Positions 50,170-62,127 of a DNA stretch of 64,000 nucleotides are shown one piece after another. Both the position numbers and the translations under genes were made by a program. Numbering within the stretch: the first letter of the stretch is position 1; every line of letters starts with the position of its first letter. The notes below the pieces were generated by a model, which was given only the letters and a program-made list of their open reading frames with translations, was not told the DNA's origin and searched no databases. The DNA comes from Haliotis asinina (Eukaryota > Mollusca > Gastropoda > Lepetellida > Haliotidae). Where the stretch lies: contig NC_090282.1 in assembly GCF_037392515.1 (NCBI RefSeq), forward strand, positions 57,684,843 to 57,748,842, written 5' to 3'.

Positions 50170-50850
50170 TGTTCATAGAGTATATTTGTTCAGATTAAGT
50201 GGTATGAAGTTTACCTACCACATGCAAATTATCTTCCTTTTGAGATGACCAAGAGTGGGTTTAAAGATTTATAGGTTACCAGCACTAGATTTAGTTTATG
50301 AAACCTAAAAGCTGATTTTCAGGCAGTGATTTCAAAAGAACCATGAACTGTCGAAAGGATTTATCCCCATAGTCCTGTTTATTTTTTGGGGTGTTCTTTC
50401 ATATGTGTTACAACCAAAACAACTGAATATTAATTATGATCATTGTAGGGCAGTTGGATAGTGTTGTGGTTAGGGTGTTCATACATACCAAAAATCCAGG
50501 TTCAGATCCCCACATGAATAGTACATGAAGCCCATTTCTGGTTTCCCTCTGCCATAACTGAGAAATGTTACTATAATAGAGGAAACATACTTCCTCACCA
50601 TGTGCAAATCCAGCATGGAGAATGTAGTTCAAGTCCTTGATTTTATCACATGAACACTGCGTGTTAAACGTGTTGCTGGAAATTGGCTGTTTAGTTATTG
50701 CTATTATCATGATCAGAAGAATACTTTTTCCTGAGGCATAAAATGTGAAGTGCAGTTCAATCAAAGGTGCTGTGATAGATAAAGAACATAATGTGTATGG
50801 AAGGTGAACTGATACATTGATATTCTTCAAGGCATTCCAAGAAATAAAGT
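50170..50850 (+). terminator. Likely AP5B1 3' UTR with AATAAA at 50843-50848
   Basis: The first good poly(A) hexamer after the stop codon is at 50843, implying a 3' UTR of roughly 690 bases. A decayed family A SINE (50448-50580) lies inside it. The signal is short and could occur by chance; transcript ends would settle it. Confidence 0.5.
50448..50580 (+). mobile_element. Decayed family A SINE in the AP5B1 3' UTR
   Basis: GGGCAGTTGGATAGTGTTGT, the B-box-like GGTTCAGATCCCCACATGAA and GAAGCCCATTTCTGGTTTCC follow family A. The tail has been lost. Confidence 0.75.
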
Positions 50851-51164
50851 ACTTTTATATATGGCATCTTCTGTTTCATTTATTATCATGAGGCCTACTG
50901 CTTTGCATTCAATGTTAATGTTGTTGATTATACAATGACTGGCTGTTCAGGAGTCGGTGTGTAGGGTACCCATGTTATACTGTCTAATGGTATTCCTGTG
51001 GACTAACACCATCAAAATTAGCAACCACCCATACATGTGCATTCACACTGCTGTGTAAGTGAAGTAACTCATATTACACACCAAACCTTGTTTTACACTG
51101 AACTATGTAAGCTTAAACAAATCCATTTCAGTAAGTTGCAGGGGACATTTGCAAGGTGAAAAAT

Positions 51165-51385
51165 CATGAAGATCCAGGCTAGAATTGGTCTTCAGCAAAT
51201 AGTGCTTCTCAGAAGAGGTAACCAATGGGATCAGGTGGTCAGGTTCGCTGACTTGGTTGACATCACAGCCAATTTGTGCTCATGCTGTTATCAAAAATGG
51301 ATTGTGTGGACCAGACTCAGTTATTTACATACCGCTGCCATTTGGTTGGAATATTGCTGAGGGCAGCATTTAACAACAAACAAAC
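51165..51385 (+). mobile_element. Old family B SINE between AP5B1 and TM2D3
   Basis: It runs from ATGAAGATCCAGGCTAGAAT through TCGCTGACTTGGTTGACATC to GGAATATTGCTGAGGGCAGC, ending in an (AAAC)n-like tail in place of (CTCA)n. Nothing else was recognised between 50850 and 51483. Confidence 0.78.
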
Positions 51386-51483
51386 ATGTTATTGTCTCAG
51401 TTCATATCAACTTTGTGTAAGGCCTGGCCAGGGATAACCATTATTCTAGAACAAACCACACCAAGACACATTTCTTTCTTTTG

Positions 51484-52518
51484 TTTATTTTAAGATACTC
51501 ACAAACATATCCTTTCACACAAGAGACATGCACTCACACTATGTGCACACCGAAGATGAAATGCTGATTATTTGATTGTCCACTGAGTTTCAATTAACCA
51601 TTGAGCATGCATTGAACTAAAAACTGAAGTTTACAGCTCAAATGTCATAGTTTACATTCAGTTGTTCAGGGTGGTTGACTCAGCCAGAATAGATCAATGT
51701 GTTTTAAGTGCAAAATATCTACCTTTTGTAAAATAGCATATAAACACATCAGAGGAGGTGTATTTATACTTAGCACATACACAAATTATAATCAAATTAC
51801 TAAGCTGATAATCACAGAATTGCAATTCTCATATTTTCATAGTTCTGCTATTACCTTTGATGGATTGGGAAAATGGAGTAGATGGACAAATATTCATCAT
51901 TAATATTTTTATGATTATTTTCTGATTATCATTGTTGGCACTAGAGTGTCAAACAAATATGGTTGGCCTCAAGGAACAAACTCTCTGAATAAACAGTTGT
52001 AAAGACTTCTCTTAAAAGAAACATTGCTGAAGAAAATTAAGCTGCTCAACAATACAGTTCAAAGAGGTTTCTTACTGGCTGGATTTCTTAAAACTACTGG
52101 TGGAACAATACAAGTAGTGGTTCCACTTCAGGTAAATCATTCCATACAACAGAACAGTCTTAAATATTGTCCTCATATGAAATGTGCAAAGAAATGAACA
52201 ATGGTCATGTCATAGAGATTTGACTTTTGAGCTAATTGCCAAATGAAAGATCACATCACATCAAATTTGTGAATCCCTGATAGGTGAAAGTTTGAATTTA
52301 CATGAAAACCTACTATATTGAATTCAGATGAATCTGAAAAGATTGAACCATACATAAAAAACATAAAAAATCTATTGATTGTAAGATCTGACATCAAGTG
52401 AAAGTAAGAATGAAATGAAACGCCTTCCAGTAGAACAATATGCTAGTTCCTCCAATAGTGAATGATGATGAAATGTATACAGATGTGCTATGTACAATGA
52501 TGATGTCTCATGACATGA
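51484..52518 (-). terminator. Likely TM2D3 3' UTR with AATAAA (reverse TTTATT) at 51484-51489
   Basis: Reading the minus strand, a poly(A) hexamer occurs about 1.03 kb after the TM2D3 stop codon. The interval has no other feature. AP5B1 and TM2D3 are convergent, with about 640 bp between the two proposed poly(A) signals. Confidence 0.45.
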
Positions 52519-55500
52519 CTATATGTACAATGATCCATCAGCAGGCCCCACGTAGCCGACAGCTATCAAGATGACATCGACAAGCGTCCACACTCCAAGT
52601 CCACCAAAACTGAATAGTTTGCCAATGCCTTCTCTCCACAAACCAAGATAGAACCGATCTGCTCCAAAACCTCCAAGTGTAATGCTGGAAAAAAAACAAA
52701 CGAGTTACTCCTAACTTTGACCAATACATTTGCTCATGCTCATTAGTTTTTAGTCATAACGAACATAATCCATGGATATTCTGTTGGACAGTAAACTATA
52801 TACAGTGGAAGCCCTCCAAAGTAGCACGTGTTGGGACTAGCAAAATATACTGGTATAGCGAGCATGTCGATTTAATGAACTTTTCCCTTTTCAACCTGAG
52901 AATGATATAATGCTTTATTCATCAATAAAGAAAGCATTAAAAAATACAACACAAGCGCACATGATTACAATTAATGACATGAAAATGTCAGAATACTCAG
53001 CTTGCTATTTCTTTAATTTTGATTTTCTTTTCACTCACCAGCTCACCTACACAGGCATATTCCTTAACTATACTCCACTGTATTTAACTGTAATCTACTG
53101 TGTTGTTAATTAATCATCAATTAATTGAATTTGCCAAGTGACATGTGGCACTGACCAGTTTACTTCATCTACCTATTCTTAACCACCCTACTAAACTGTA
53201 ACCCACTGTGTTGTTGATACACATTCAGTAAATCAACACGAAAGCCAACAAAGCAGACGCCAGTTTGTGAACATTAACTACTGTACAAACAGTCAATGGG
53301 GTGGTCGTTTATGTGCTGAAGTACAGAGTAGACTGGCGCCGAATTAGAGGGTGCACAAATGATCATAAATTAACTGGTTTCTGTCAGGACCAAAGTCTAG
53401 TGCCAATATTGACAGCATGCCAGATTGGAGGGATGCCAGTTTAGAGGCTTCCACAGTAGTATAAAGAACATGCTGTTGACAAACAGATGGATATATCAAA
53501 CTATTCTGGATTCCTGCCAGTAGTGTCATGTACTGTATACTTTAGTATACAACAAACTATTCTTATAATAAACTAACGTTAGTGGTCCTTTGGAGCTGGT
53601 TATAACCATTGCTTAATGCAAACTGATAATCCATAAGTCTACAGTCTGATGATCCCATAACAGTATGAAAAGGTGATAAACAATTAACCCAGATTAAATG
53701 GAGATGTGTTGTATATGTGTGCAGATGGCTGGTCCCATTTGTGCTGAAGCATCCAAAAGATATGTCACGAGTTATGACTAATATGAGTGTATATAGAGTT
53801 ATCTCCCCTTCAACCATAATCATCTACCTCAAGATTAGTGCAGTGGACCACTTGTAGCCACTTGTCCAGTTACAGTCCTGCTGGCGATAAAACCTCCTGT
53901 TGCCTGTAGTCAAGATAAGAAAGTTGGTACTATTACTTTTATAAGTCAAGGTTATTCAAAAATCATGACAGTCAATTCAACAAATGAAGGCATAACATAG
54001 TTGTTACTGTTTTGGTAAATCAACAGAAATGATTTTTTCATATTTCTCATCACAGATCTACATCAGTCAGTTCAGAAGCTAATTATTCTGTCTGTACAAG
54101 GTCTGTACAAATTACAATGAAATCTTCACAGGATGAATTCTTATCAAGCAGACACACTTCATCATCAGAAAATCATCCTTGACATAAATGACAGCACACA
54201 ATAGCCAACCTAAACCATGAAGATCCAGATTAGGATTGATTTTCAGCAACCCATGTGCTGACAGGATCAGGTGGTCAGTCTTGCCGATGTGGTTGACACC
54301 AAACATCAGACTGTCTGGTCCAGATTTCGTAGCTGGAATATAGCTTAGTGAACCATTACACAACAAACAAACAAACACCAACCTACCTAGACAGAGAATG
54401 TCATCCTTGGCTATACACAGGGCAGTATAGAAGGGTCTTGCTGGCCATGTCTTGCGAGGGGTGTTGATAGGGCATGCTGTAGCATTACACTTGTACAACC
54501 AGGGGTCCAGCTGGTAGCAATACCGACACAGGTACTGTCGCTGGAATGTTCGGGCTCCCTATGCAACGTTGCAAATCAAATAGGATGAAAAACATGATCC
54601 AGTGCAGTGTAAGTAAACATAGGGTCAGTATTATCTAGTAGGACGTCGAGGAACCTTTTCAGTTGACCAATCCGGACACTGCTTACCAAAACACGAAAAT
54701 TGACATTCACACATACATTTTGAAGCTTTACCTCAAAAAAGTTTGTACCCGAACAGTTCAGAATATTTCCTGTACAACCCCTTCCGAGTGATACACATGG
54801 AGAATGCCAGTGAAAAAACAGTAGGTGAACATAGCATTTTTGTCAATATTCAAGGATGTCACTTGTCAGCTAGCAGAAATATTAGGAAATGGCAACCATG
54901 TCAACAGAAACCCCAAACCATATATACTGCAGGTAAAATGTCCATGTTTATATGTGGATTTTCGTTTGCTGAAACATCAGTGTCAATGATCAGGTAATTT
55001 TGCAAGTCCTGCCAAACCCTAAACAGTAGCTGTTGTCTGATTGGTTAAATCCCCTTAACTGTTTTGCTTTTGACTGGACAGTCATTAGTAGCTGAAAGGT
55101 TAGCTGATAGAGATACAACCTTCTACTAGAGCTTGTTAGACTCAGTATAGCAGTGCAACCAATAATACTGAACTCAAATTTACTCAGACTGGAGCCAGTG
55201 GGATTTGAAACCTTGAAATCTACCTTACTGTCCACTGCACATTCCATATGAATATGAATAAAGCTGCATTTTGTCTTTGTTACGTGAACATAAATGAACG
55301 AGACAAACAAACAGATTACCCAAGTCATACCTGTAGCACTTATTAACAACAAATGTCAGTCTGCCAACAGTACCGTAATATCATCTCAGCTTGTATCAGT
55401 AACTGAATATTTCTGCCCAATTCCATGGTGTACAACTATGACTTCTTTTCTGTAAGCCAGCTACCAGGGTAACGTCCACTCACCAGTAAATAATATCAGT

Positions 55501-57795
55501 GCTTGGAGAGAAAAATCAATATCAAGGTATTTATTTCCGGACTCAGGAGGCCACAGGCCTATAGTACAAATACAGTGAATGACAAGTGATCAGTTAGTAG
55601 AATCTATAAGGATGTGACAAGGTATTCCAGTTCGTGTTACTGACACAATGCCAACACTAATTCAGAATGTTTGTTGTTTCACTTGTATCCTGGTTTCTTT
55701 AATACTGTTTGTGTCAAAAGTAACTATTAAATCCTTCACACAATGATATACTAATATATTATTTTAAGTCAGCTTGCATCTTATTTGATGCAAAATGGGT
55801 ATTCTCAACAGTAAGTAAAATAAAAGCTAGAGCCTATGACTGTTATACTCCTTCAACATGTTCAAGCAGTTGAATAACCCTGTTTGTAGATATGGAATTG
55901 TCATCACAATGAAAATATGATGAAACCCATCATATGATAAAACATAAATAATCACTCATGTCTCCCCGCTTTAACAACTCAGGGGCTAAGCATAGTGAGT
56001 GAGTGAGTGAGTTTAGTTTCACAGTAAAATGATTCTGCTTTTATCAAAATTCCAGCAATATCAAGGCAGGGGACACCAGAAAATTATTTAAGTTATTTCG
56101 ATTTAGTATGAAGAACTAGAAGAGTAAGATAGGTTTTACGCTGCTTTTAGCAATACCCCAGCAGTGTCATGGTCGGGGACACCAGAAATAGGCTTCACAA
56201 ATTGTACCCATGTGGGGAATCAAACCTCGGTCTATGGCATGACAAGCTATTGCCTTATCCACCAGGTTACCCCTTGGAGGATATATGAGAAAATGGACTT
56301 CACTTGAGATAGTTGTGGTAAATGTATTAATAAATTACCAGAAATAACTTACATTGCAAGTGATGTTCTCAACAGCTGTGCATTCTGCCGTATAGGTCTT
56401 TCCATATTCACATGCAGAGAAGTTACACTTTATGCATGCTCCTCCCAGTTTATGGCAGTCCACACCACTTGGGCACATATCATGAGGATTTTCTGCACTC
56501 TGTAAATTTCTAGTCTCTGTAGACTGGCTTGGAGCAGTAGAATCTGCAGCTGGTAGATCAATGCTGCTGCTATGAGTTACAGGCGTGTTTTGACCTGTAT
56601 AACAACAGTCAAATAAACAAACCATAAATATCAAACTCTAACTGGGGATGGAAATAATTTAATCTTATATCACAATTCAATATCAAAATGCTATAGTTTT
56701 TTCACTGAGGTCATTGTTTTGTCTACTCCATGGCTACAGATTACGATAGGTTATGGTTGTGATGTCAACTGCAGCATTATGTCATTTATACTAATAACTC
56801 GCCACTTACAGAATACAGAACTCAATGCCACAAGGATGTTCTTACCCCAGATAATCCAAGCTGGGAGACACTAGAAAGTTAATTAATCATAGTATTCATT
56901 ATTTCATACCACCAGGTACCCACTACCTGATCAGTGAACATAGGTAATTTTGAACAAACTCACTTGCCTAAGATGAGACTAGGTGCATGCTTTGTGGGGC
57001 AGGGCAGAAATTCTAAAAATTCTCAGGATTCAAGCTGTCACCCATCCAGGACTCTCCATGACCATTATTGGGAAAGTGTTCCTTCCATTCCCTCATATTC
57101 TTTCTTCGGCAGATTAAGTTTCATTAACAGAGGTAACACTAAGTGGTTCAACCCTATATATAGTACTTGGAGCTATATCACATTATAACTACAGAGGTAA
57201 CACTAAGTGGTTCAACCCCTATAGTATGAAGAACTAGTAGAGTGAGTAAGATGGCTTTTACAACGCTTTTAGCAATACCCCAGCAATGGAGGGGACACCA
57301 GAATATGTTTATTTGTGAGTCCTTAGGTAATTGTTGTGCTAGATTTTGTTAATAATTCTAGTACATAACATTTTATAAACATTATTTGGGATGGGGGAAC
57401 GGAAGGAACTCTTACCCAACAGTGCGTAACTTTACCTGATTTGTGCCATCCATATACTTGTACTATATGTTCATCAACTCCTAAATGCCTTTCACAATAC
57501 TGTGAGTATGGTTTAAAAAATGCGTGAAATAATTGTTTGTCACTGTTTCAACGAGTGTAATGAAAACTTCATCGTTTGCCCTACTCATTACCCAAATAAC
57601 CGTATTCGTTCCTGTTAATATTCTCCTCAGCGTAGATTGGCTGCAATCCTTTAACCCTCAGCGAACCGGATTTTCTCGAAACAATAGTTGCCAAATCCCA
57701 AAATACAAACCGCCGATACTTGTGTCCAAGCCATCGAAAAACACTGTCAACAACACGAAGAGCAAAGCGTTCCATCGAAATCTTTCAATCACCAT
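52519..57795 (-). CDS. TM2D3: TM2 domain-containing protein 3, complete five-exon gene
   Basis: This is the homologue of human TM2D3 (247 aa) and Drosophila almondex, a membrane protein needed for Notch signalling in the fly. Exons on the minus strand: 57795-57720, 56594-56353, 54558-54387, 53903-53828, 52684-52519, giving 732 nt or 243 aa with all phases consistent. Residues 1-25 (MVIERFRWNALLFVLLTVFF...) are a signal peptide. Residues ~60-175 form the cysteine-rich part, with CPSGVDCHKLGGACIKCNFS and LCRYCYQLDPWLYKCNATAC. Potential N-glycosylation sites include NFS, NIT, NAT and NWT. Residues ~182-243 are the TM2 domain: two membrane segments, the conserved DRF at 198-200 (GGFGADRFYLG) and the typical end GYVGPADGSLYI. 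The start lies in a different frame from the longest open frame at this place. It was chosen because it gives a signal peptide and a phase-1 GT donor that joins exon 2. Confidence 0.95.
54216..54375 (+). mobile_element. Shortened old family B SINE in TM2D3 intron 3
   Basis: ACCATGAAGATCCAGATTAG, GGATCAGGTGGTCAGTCTTG and TAGCTGGAATATAGCTTAGT are present, with an (AAAC)n tail. It lies a few bases outside exon 3 (donor at 54386) and carries the older GAAGATCCAG head. Confidence 0.75.
55998..56275 (-). mobile_element. Two family A SINE copies in TM2D3 intron 2, reverse orientation
   Basis: A (GAGT)n start at 55998 leads into a tail/body fragment to about 56085. A second longer copy from about 56127 has TTTTACGCTGCTTTTAGCAA, GTACCCATGTGGGGAATCAA and ends GTTACCCC at 56275. 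Confidence 0.78.
57126..57310. repeat. Short direct duplication next to a SINE fragment in TM2D3 intron 1
   Basis: AGAGGTAACACTAAGTGGTT followed by CAACC occurs twice about 63 bp apart (from about 57129 and 57192). It is followed by a reverse family A fragment (TTTTAGCAATACCCCAGCAA) at about 57240-57310. Confidence 0.7.
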
Positions 57796-58155
57796 AACTA
57801 AAATAACCGGAAGTGCTTAAAATGCGGAACCTGTTTTTCAAGCCGGAGTCATCGGATCATACCGAATTTTATGGAAAGACGAAATTTAAACACAATATAC
57901 TTCTGTTAGTCAAGGCTTTTTCGCGAAACTTTCTACGCAGACATGAACATAATATTTCATCTGATCCGAAACAATTGTTACATTACATATTTAGGAGATA
58001 AACATACTGTGTTCAAAAAGCAGAGGTATATAGAGAAAGTATCTAAAGCTCTAAAGATTTAAAACTGAACACGTAGCGTAGTTATTTTGATACATCCGTT
58101 CGAGAAAATAGGTTCCATGCAGTAGTTTCAAGTGTGTATGAACAGTATGAGGAAG
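57796..58155. other. Short region upstream of TM2D3, possible promoter
   Basis: This lies directly before the TM2D3 start on the minus strand. No clear TATA box or other core element could be picked. No other feature was seen. Confidence 0.35.
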
Positions 58156-58436
58156 GGTGTGAGTGGGTAAGCTTAGTTTTACGCCGCACTCGGCAATATT
58201 CAAGCTATATGGCGGCGGTCTGTAAATAGTCGAGTCTGGACCAGACAATCCAGTGACCAACAACATGAGCATCGATCTGCGCAACGGGGAGCCCATGACA
58301 TGTGACAACTGTCAGCGAGCCTGACCACCCGATCCCATTAGTCGCCTCTTACGACAAGCATAGTCGCCTTTTATGGCAAGCGTGGGTTGCTGAAGGCCTA
58401 TTCTACCCCGGGACCTTTGCGGGAATCTCACTTCAC
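58156..58436 (-). mobile_element. Near full-length family B SINE, reverse orientation
   Basis: It starts at GTGAGTGGGTAAGCTTAGTT and TTACGCCGCACTCGGCAATA and ends CTACCCCGGGACCTTTGCGG. It differs from the copy at 10281 at few positions. Confidence 0.88.
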
Positions 58437-58687
58437 TCTTTCATTACACTCATTTTCAACATCCCTGAAACTTGTTTATTTAGGCCAGCATTTTAGTGTT
58501 CACAGAATTCCATTTTGACTTTTAACGTATGCCTCCACAGAAGCCGTATTACGAACCGTGTCATGGTGCTATGGAAAACAGTCCACGCAACAATTGGTAT
58601 AGAGGGTGTGAGAGTTTGCTACAACCAGAGAAATATGTAAGTGTTATACATGAATTAAACATTGTCATATTCTTATAAAATTCCGAT

Positions 58688-58975
58688 GAAAACTAAAAAT
58701 TGAGGAAGGTGGATAAATATTGATGCATCTCTACCGACATGTTCTGTTTGTAAATTTGGTATAGAAGATATATTCCATTTTCTGTTAGTATGCAAATATT
58801 ATAATGAAAAATAAAACGTTATTTTCCACTTGTCTATAACCGATTTCCAAACATATTAATTTTATATTCATAGGCATGAATTCTAGTGAATCGTTATTTA
58901 TTTATTGGAAACAGATTTGTAAGACAATTAGAGTGTAACAAAGTATGTCTCTATTTAAAAGCAATATATTATATA
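58688..58975 (+). pseudogene. Possible C-terminal remnant of a LINE reverse-transcriptase protein
   Basis: One frame reads CSVCKFGIEDIFHFLLVCKY (about 58757-58800), close to the CxxC...EDxxHFLLxCxxY zinc-binding end of many non-LTR retrotransposon proteins. Nearby frames show FIGMNSSES and similar pieces with stops between. It is short and broken, and the family could not be named. The sequence on to about 59480 could be its 3' UTR. Confidence 0.45.
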
Positions 58976-59089
58976 TATATATACATACATGCATGCATGC
59001 ATGCATGCATGCACGCACGCACGCACATATATATATTGTAATAGGCATTATATATATAACAAAGTATGTCTCTATAAGTATATTAAGTA

Positions 59090-59180
<91 letters not shown>

Positions 59181-59235
59181 GAGAGATATAATTTGTTAAA
59201 CTGTTAAATCTAATTGTCTTACATCATGTTTCCAA
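58905..59235. repeat. Inverted repeat enclosing microsatellites (TA, CATG, CACG, TG)
   Basis: GGAAACAGATTTGTAAGACA (about 58908) pairs with the reverse complement of 59205-59235 (GGAAACATGATGTAAGACAA). Between the arms lie (TA)n and (CATG)n/(CACG)n at about 58966-59036 and an uninterrupted (TG)n of about 43 units at 59091-59177. ACAAAGTATGTCTCTAT also occurs twice inside (about 58938 and 59059). Confidence 0.8.
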
Positions 59236-59877
59236 CATATTCTGATTATAAATGTTATATTGTTATATGTATATAGACCGGTGGCCTTCATGCATAGTAA
59301 GGATCTTTGACCTTGATTTTGAAATGCAAGGCTTTGTCAATCAAAAGCAGACTCTATGTCTGTATGTACATAAATTTACCTTTTATTGTATGTGTACCAA
59401 ATAACATGTATTCTATGAGCTCATCATGCACTATAATGTTGATGCACTGTATGTAACAGTAAAAACTAATTAAACTGAAATTGTTATGTGCAATTCTGAG
59501 AAAAGTCATGTTGATTCTACTCCACATGATTCTAACCCAGAATATGGGAGGTCATTGAGTGAACACTGCTTTCAACACTGTTCCCAGCTGTACCTCACAA
59601 CTTGTGAGTAATGAGTGTGGATCTGACAATCCAGGGACTGATGTTGTGAGGGATGATCTAATGGCACACAATCAGAGTCTGACCACTGAATTCATTCACT
59701 AGGATACGCCACGACAGTCTCTTTGAACCAGCTTAGTTTTTATGGGGATATATTCTGATCTAATCCAGAAACCTCCCTGGGAAATGTGCATTTTACACAA
59801 AGAAAATAGGTTGTACACATTTATCACTTCTGACAATCTTGAGCAGATGGTACAGAGTTTATCATGCATGCAAATCT
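59236..59877. other. Intergenic DNA with nothing recognised
   Basis: Possibly the untranslated tail of the LINE remnant up to about 59480; otherwise no feature. Confidence 0.4.
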
Positions 59878-59986
59878 GGGCCTAGGATTTCGAAAATGTC
59901 TTAGCACTAAGATAGTCGTAAGTTAATGTTAATGTATGGCACTTTCAACTTTCTCAGCACTATGACAGCTTAAAAAATCTAGGCCC
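59878..59986. mobile_element. Small palindromic MITE-like element
   Basis: GGGCCTAGGATTTCGAAAAT at the left pairs with the reverse complement of the right end (GGGCCTAGATTTTTTAAGCT). TTAGCACTAAGATAGTCGTA and its decayed counterpart form the inner arms. Similar in kind to the element at 20721. Confidence 0.7.
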
Positions 59987-60060
59987 TGGGTTTGAGGGGG
60001 TCTAGACAGAGATGTGCAAATTACAGAAAAATAAAAAAATATCATTATTTGTAAATGTGT

Positions 60061-62127
60061 TTTATTTCACACGAATCAACATACATATCACAATGTCTGA
60101 CACTTCAATGTACATCAAGGTGTTGGTCTGAAACAAAATGTATTTACATTTTCATTCATCCAATGAAATTTAATGATCTTAAAAAGCATATATTACTTTC
60201 ACAATGTAAAATTGTCCTAAAACAGTCAATTCATAAACTATGAAAACATGAACATTACAACGATTTTTACAATGAGACAATGTCATACTTTTTTTTTGTC
60301 TTTTTAATATTTAAGTTCCCTGAGGTCTGTCTCATGCATGACAAATTTAGCTGCCTGTGACATGACTTGTTAGTGACTTTAGACCAACACATTACGGAAC
60401 ACTGCAGTTGTCTTTATATATCATTTATATTCAAATATCACAAGATAAGATCAGAGAATAAGTTAGTAATTGTTTATCATTGCCACTAGATTCAACTTCT
60501 ACCAATTATGATTAGCAATCCACAAGTGACAGTGAGAATGCTTTTCCTCTGTTATCAACACCCAGTAAAACTAGCATCAGGATTAGGGCACCTTTCATAA
60601 GGAAAACAGTATATCATAGCTCTGATATTGACTCAAGATCATAGATGAATACCTGTACAAGGTTCTGATAATCATTAGTATTATGTAAACTTGAAACAGA
60701 TACTGCTTGGGTCAGATAGTTTGTGATCTTACTGAAATCACTGGATATATAATCGGAGACCCAGCAGTTGACTCATTTCACTTTCATTCCTCAACCACTT
60801 AGATGCAATGAGCTGAAACTAGCATGTCACAATCAGCAGTTTTCGGAAATTACATACTACCTTATACTTTTCCTTCAGCTAGTAAACAACATCTGTTTGT
60901 ACACACAACCCACTTTGAACATTTATTCCTATATTTGCATAATAAATCATAATAATGCAATAACCTAGATGTCCTATGATCTTCTAGTTGCCATCATGCC
61001 ATGACTGTTGTTCATCACAGCAAACTTCCAGCCTTATGTACGTGGAGTACATTACTGAAACACATTGATAATGTGAATATGCACTGACTGACATTTAGAC
61101 TGTCCAGAGCTAGAAAAGGAAGTCCTTCATCACACTGACATATAATGCCTTTGTTTTCTTATATGAAATATCAAAAAGTTATAGACTGTGAATCTTGTGC
61201 TGAAATGAAATAAATGTATTGTAGTGAAGAGTGTATTCTATCTATTTTGAACAGGAAGTTCCTTGATATTTCTGAACGTAAGTAGTCAAACACCTGCTTT
61301 GTCTCTGGGCTTAAACCAGCTGATGAAAAATTCCATGAAGAATCACACAGTCCATATACAGAACATACAAACATTTCCACTCTCCAGTGCTCATGGAAAC
61401 CCTGATTCCATGTACACAAAACACTGAAAACTCCCTAGAGTTCACAGACACAGTGATTCACTCCTTGTATATTTTCCATTACACACAGGATATCATGCAC
61501 ACATGCACTGTCCACACAAACTGAAAAGTTTACACACAAACACACAGATTTCAGCAGCCAGATCTGTAGGCACACTTCACCTTGTCTTGAAAGTTCCAAA
61601 TAAATGCCTCATTACTCGGGGCTACAGATGAAGCCAATGAAGTATGCAGCAAGTGGTACACCTGAGGCTCTGATACACTGATACACCTAGTACCCTGTCG
61701 TCTCCTGTCAGCGGGACTACACACTGACTGGAGTAGACTGACAATGTCAAGTTTCAACACAAATTCTAGATCCTTTTCAAGTTGTCAATAATGTCTGTTT
61801 GGTATTCATTTCCAAAATTATGCACACACAAAAATATAACTGCACACCTAAACTGAAGCATGTGCTTGAGTCTAGGGGGCTTTTGTTTGCTTACTGGAAA
61901 GGTAACAGAGAGCAACACTGACTTTTCAGTCATGAATCTTCATCAAAACAACTGGCTCAAATGCCTTCTGGTCAACAGCGAGTAGTGTCAGTTGAGGATA
62001 ATACAGGGAAGAGTTTCCTCCCCTTGTCACCACCAAGGATGTGCGTCCATGAAGAGCCCTGAGTTTGGGAGATGTTGTGATGACTTCCAGCCAACTGTCT
62101 GTATCAGCAGTTAATGTTGTCTGCTGC
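60061..62127 (-). terminator. Possible long 3' UTR of the terminal nucleotidyltransferase gene; AATAAA (reverse) at 60061-60066
   Basis: No separate gene was found between the stop codon at 62128 and about 60060. The hexamer at 60061 is followed on the minus strand by AT-rich sequence. The actual transcript end is unknown, so this is a tentative limit. Confidence 0.3.

Noticed and set aside
50408..50830. 140-codon open frame (-) near the AP5B1 end
   Set aside because: It runs antisense through the 3' UTR and a SINE, and nothing in it resembles a protein family.
52538..52729. 63-codon open frame (-) over the last TM2D3 exon
   Set aside because: It is a shifted frame of the exon. The true frame gives the TM2 domain with its DRF motif.
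57581..57775. 64-codon open frame (-) as the TM2D3 start
   Set aside because: No signal peptide and no splice donor that joins exon 2 in phase.
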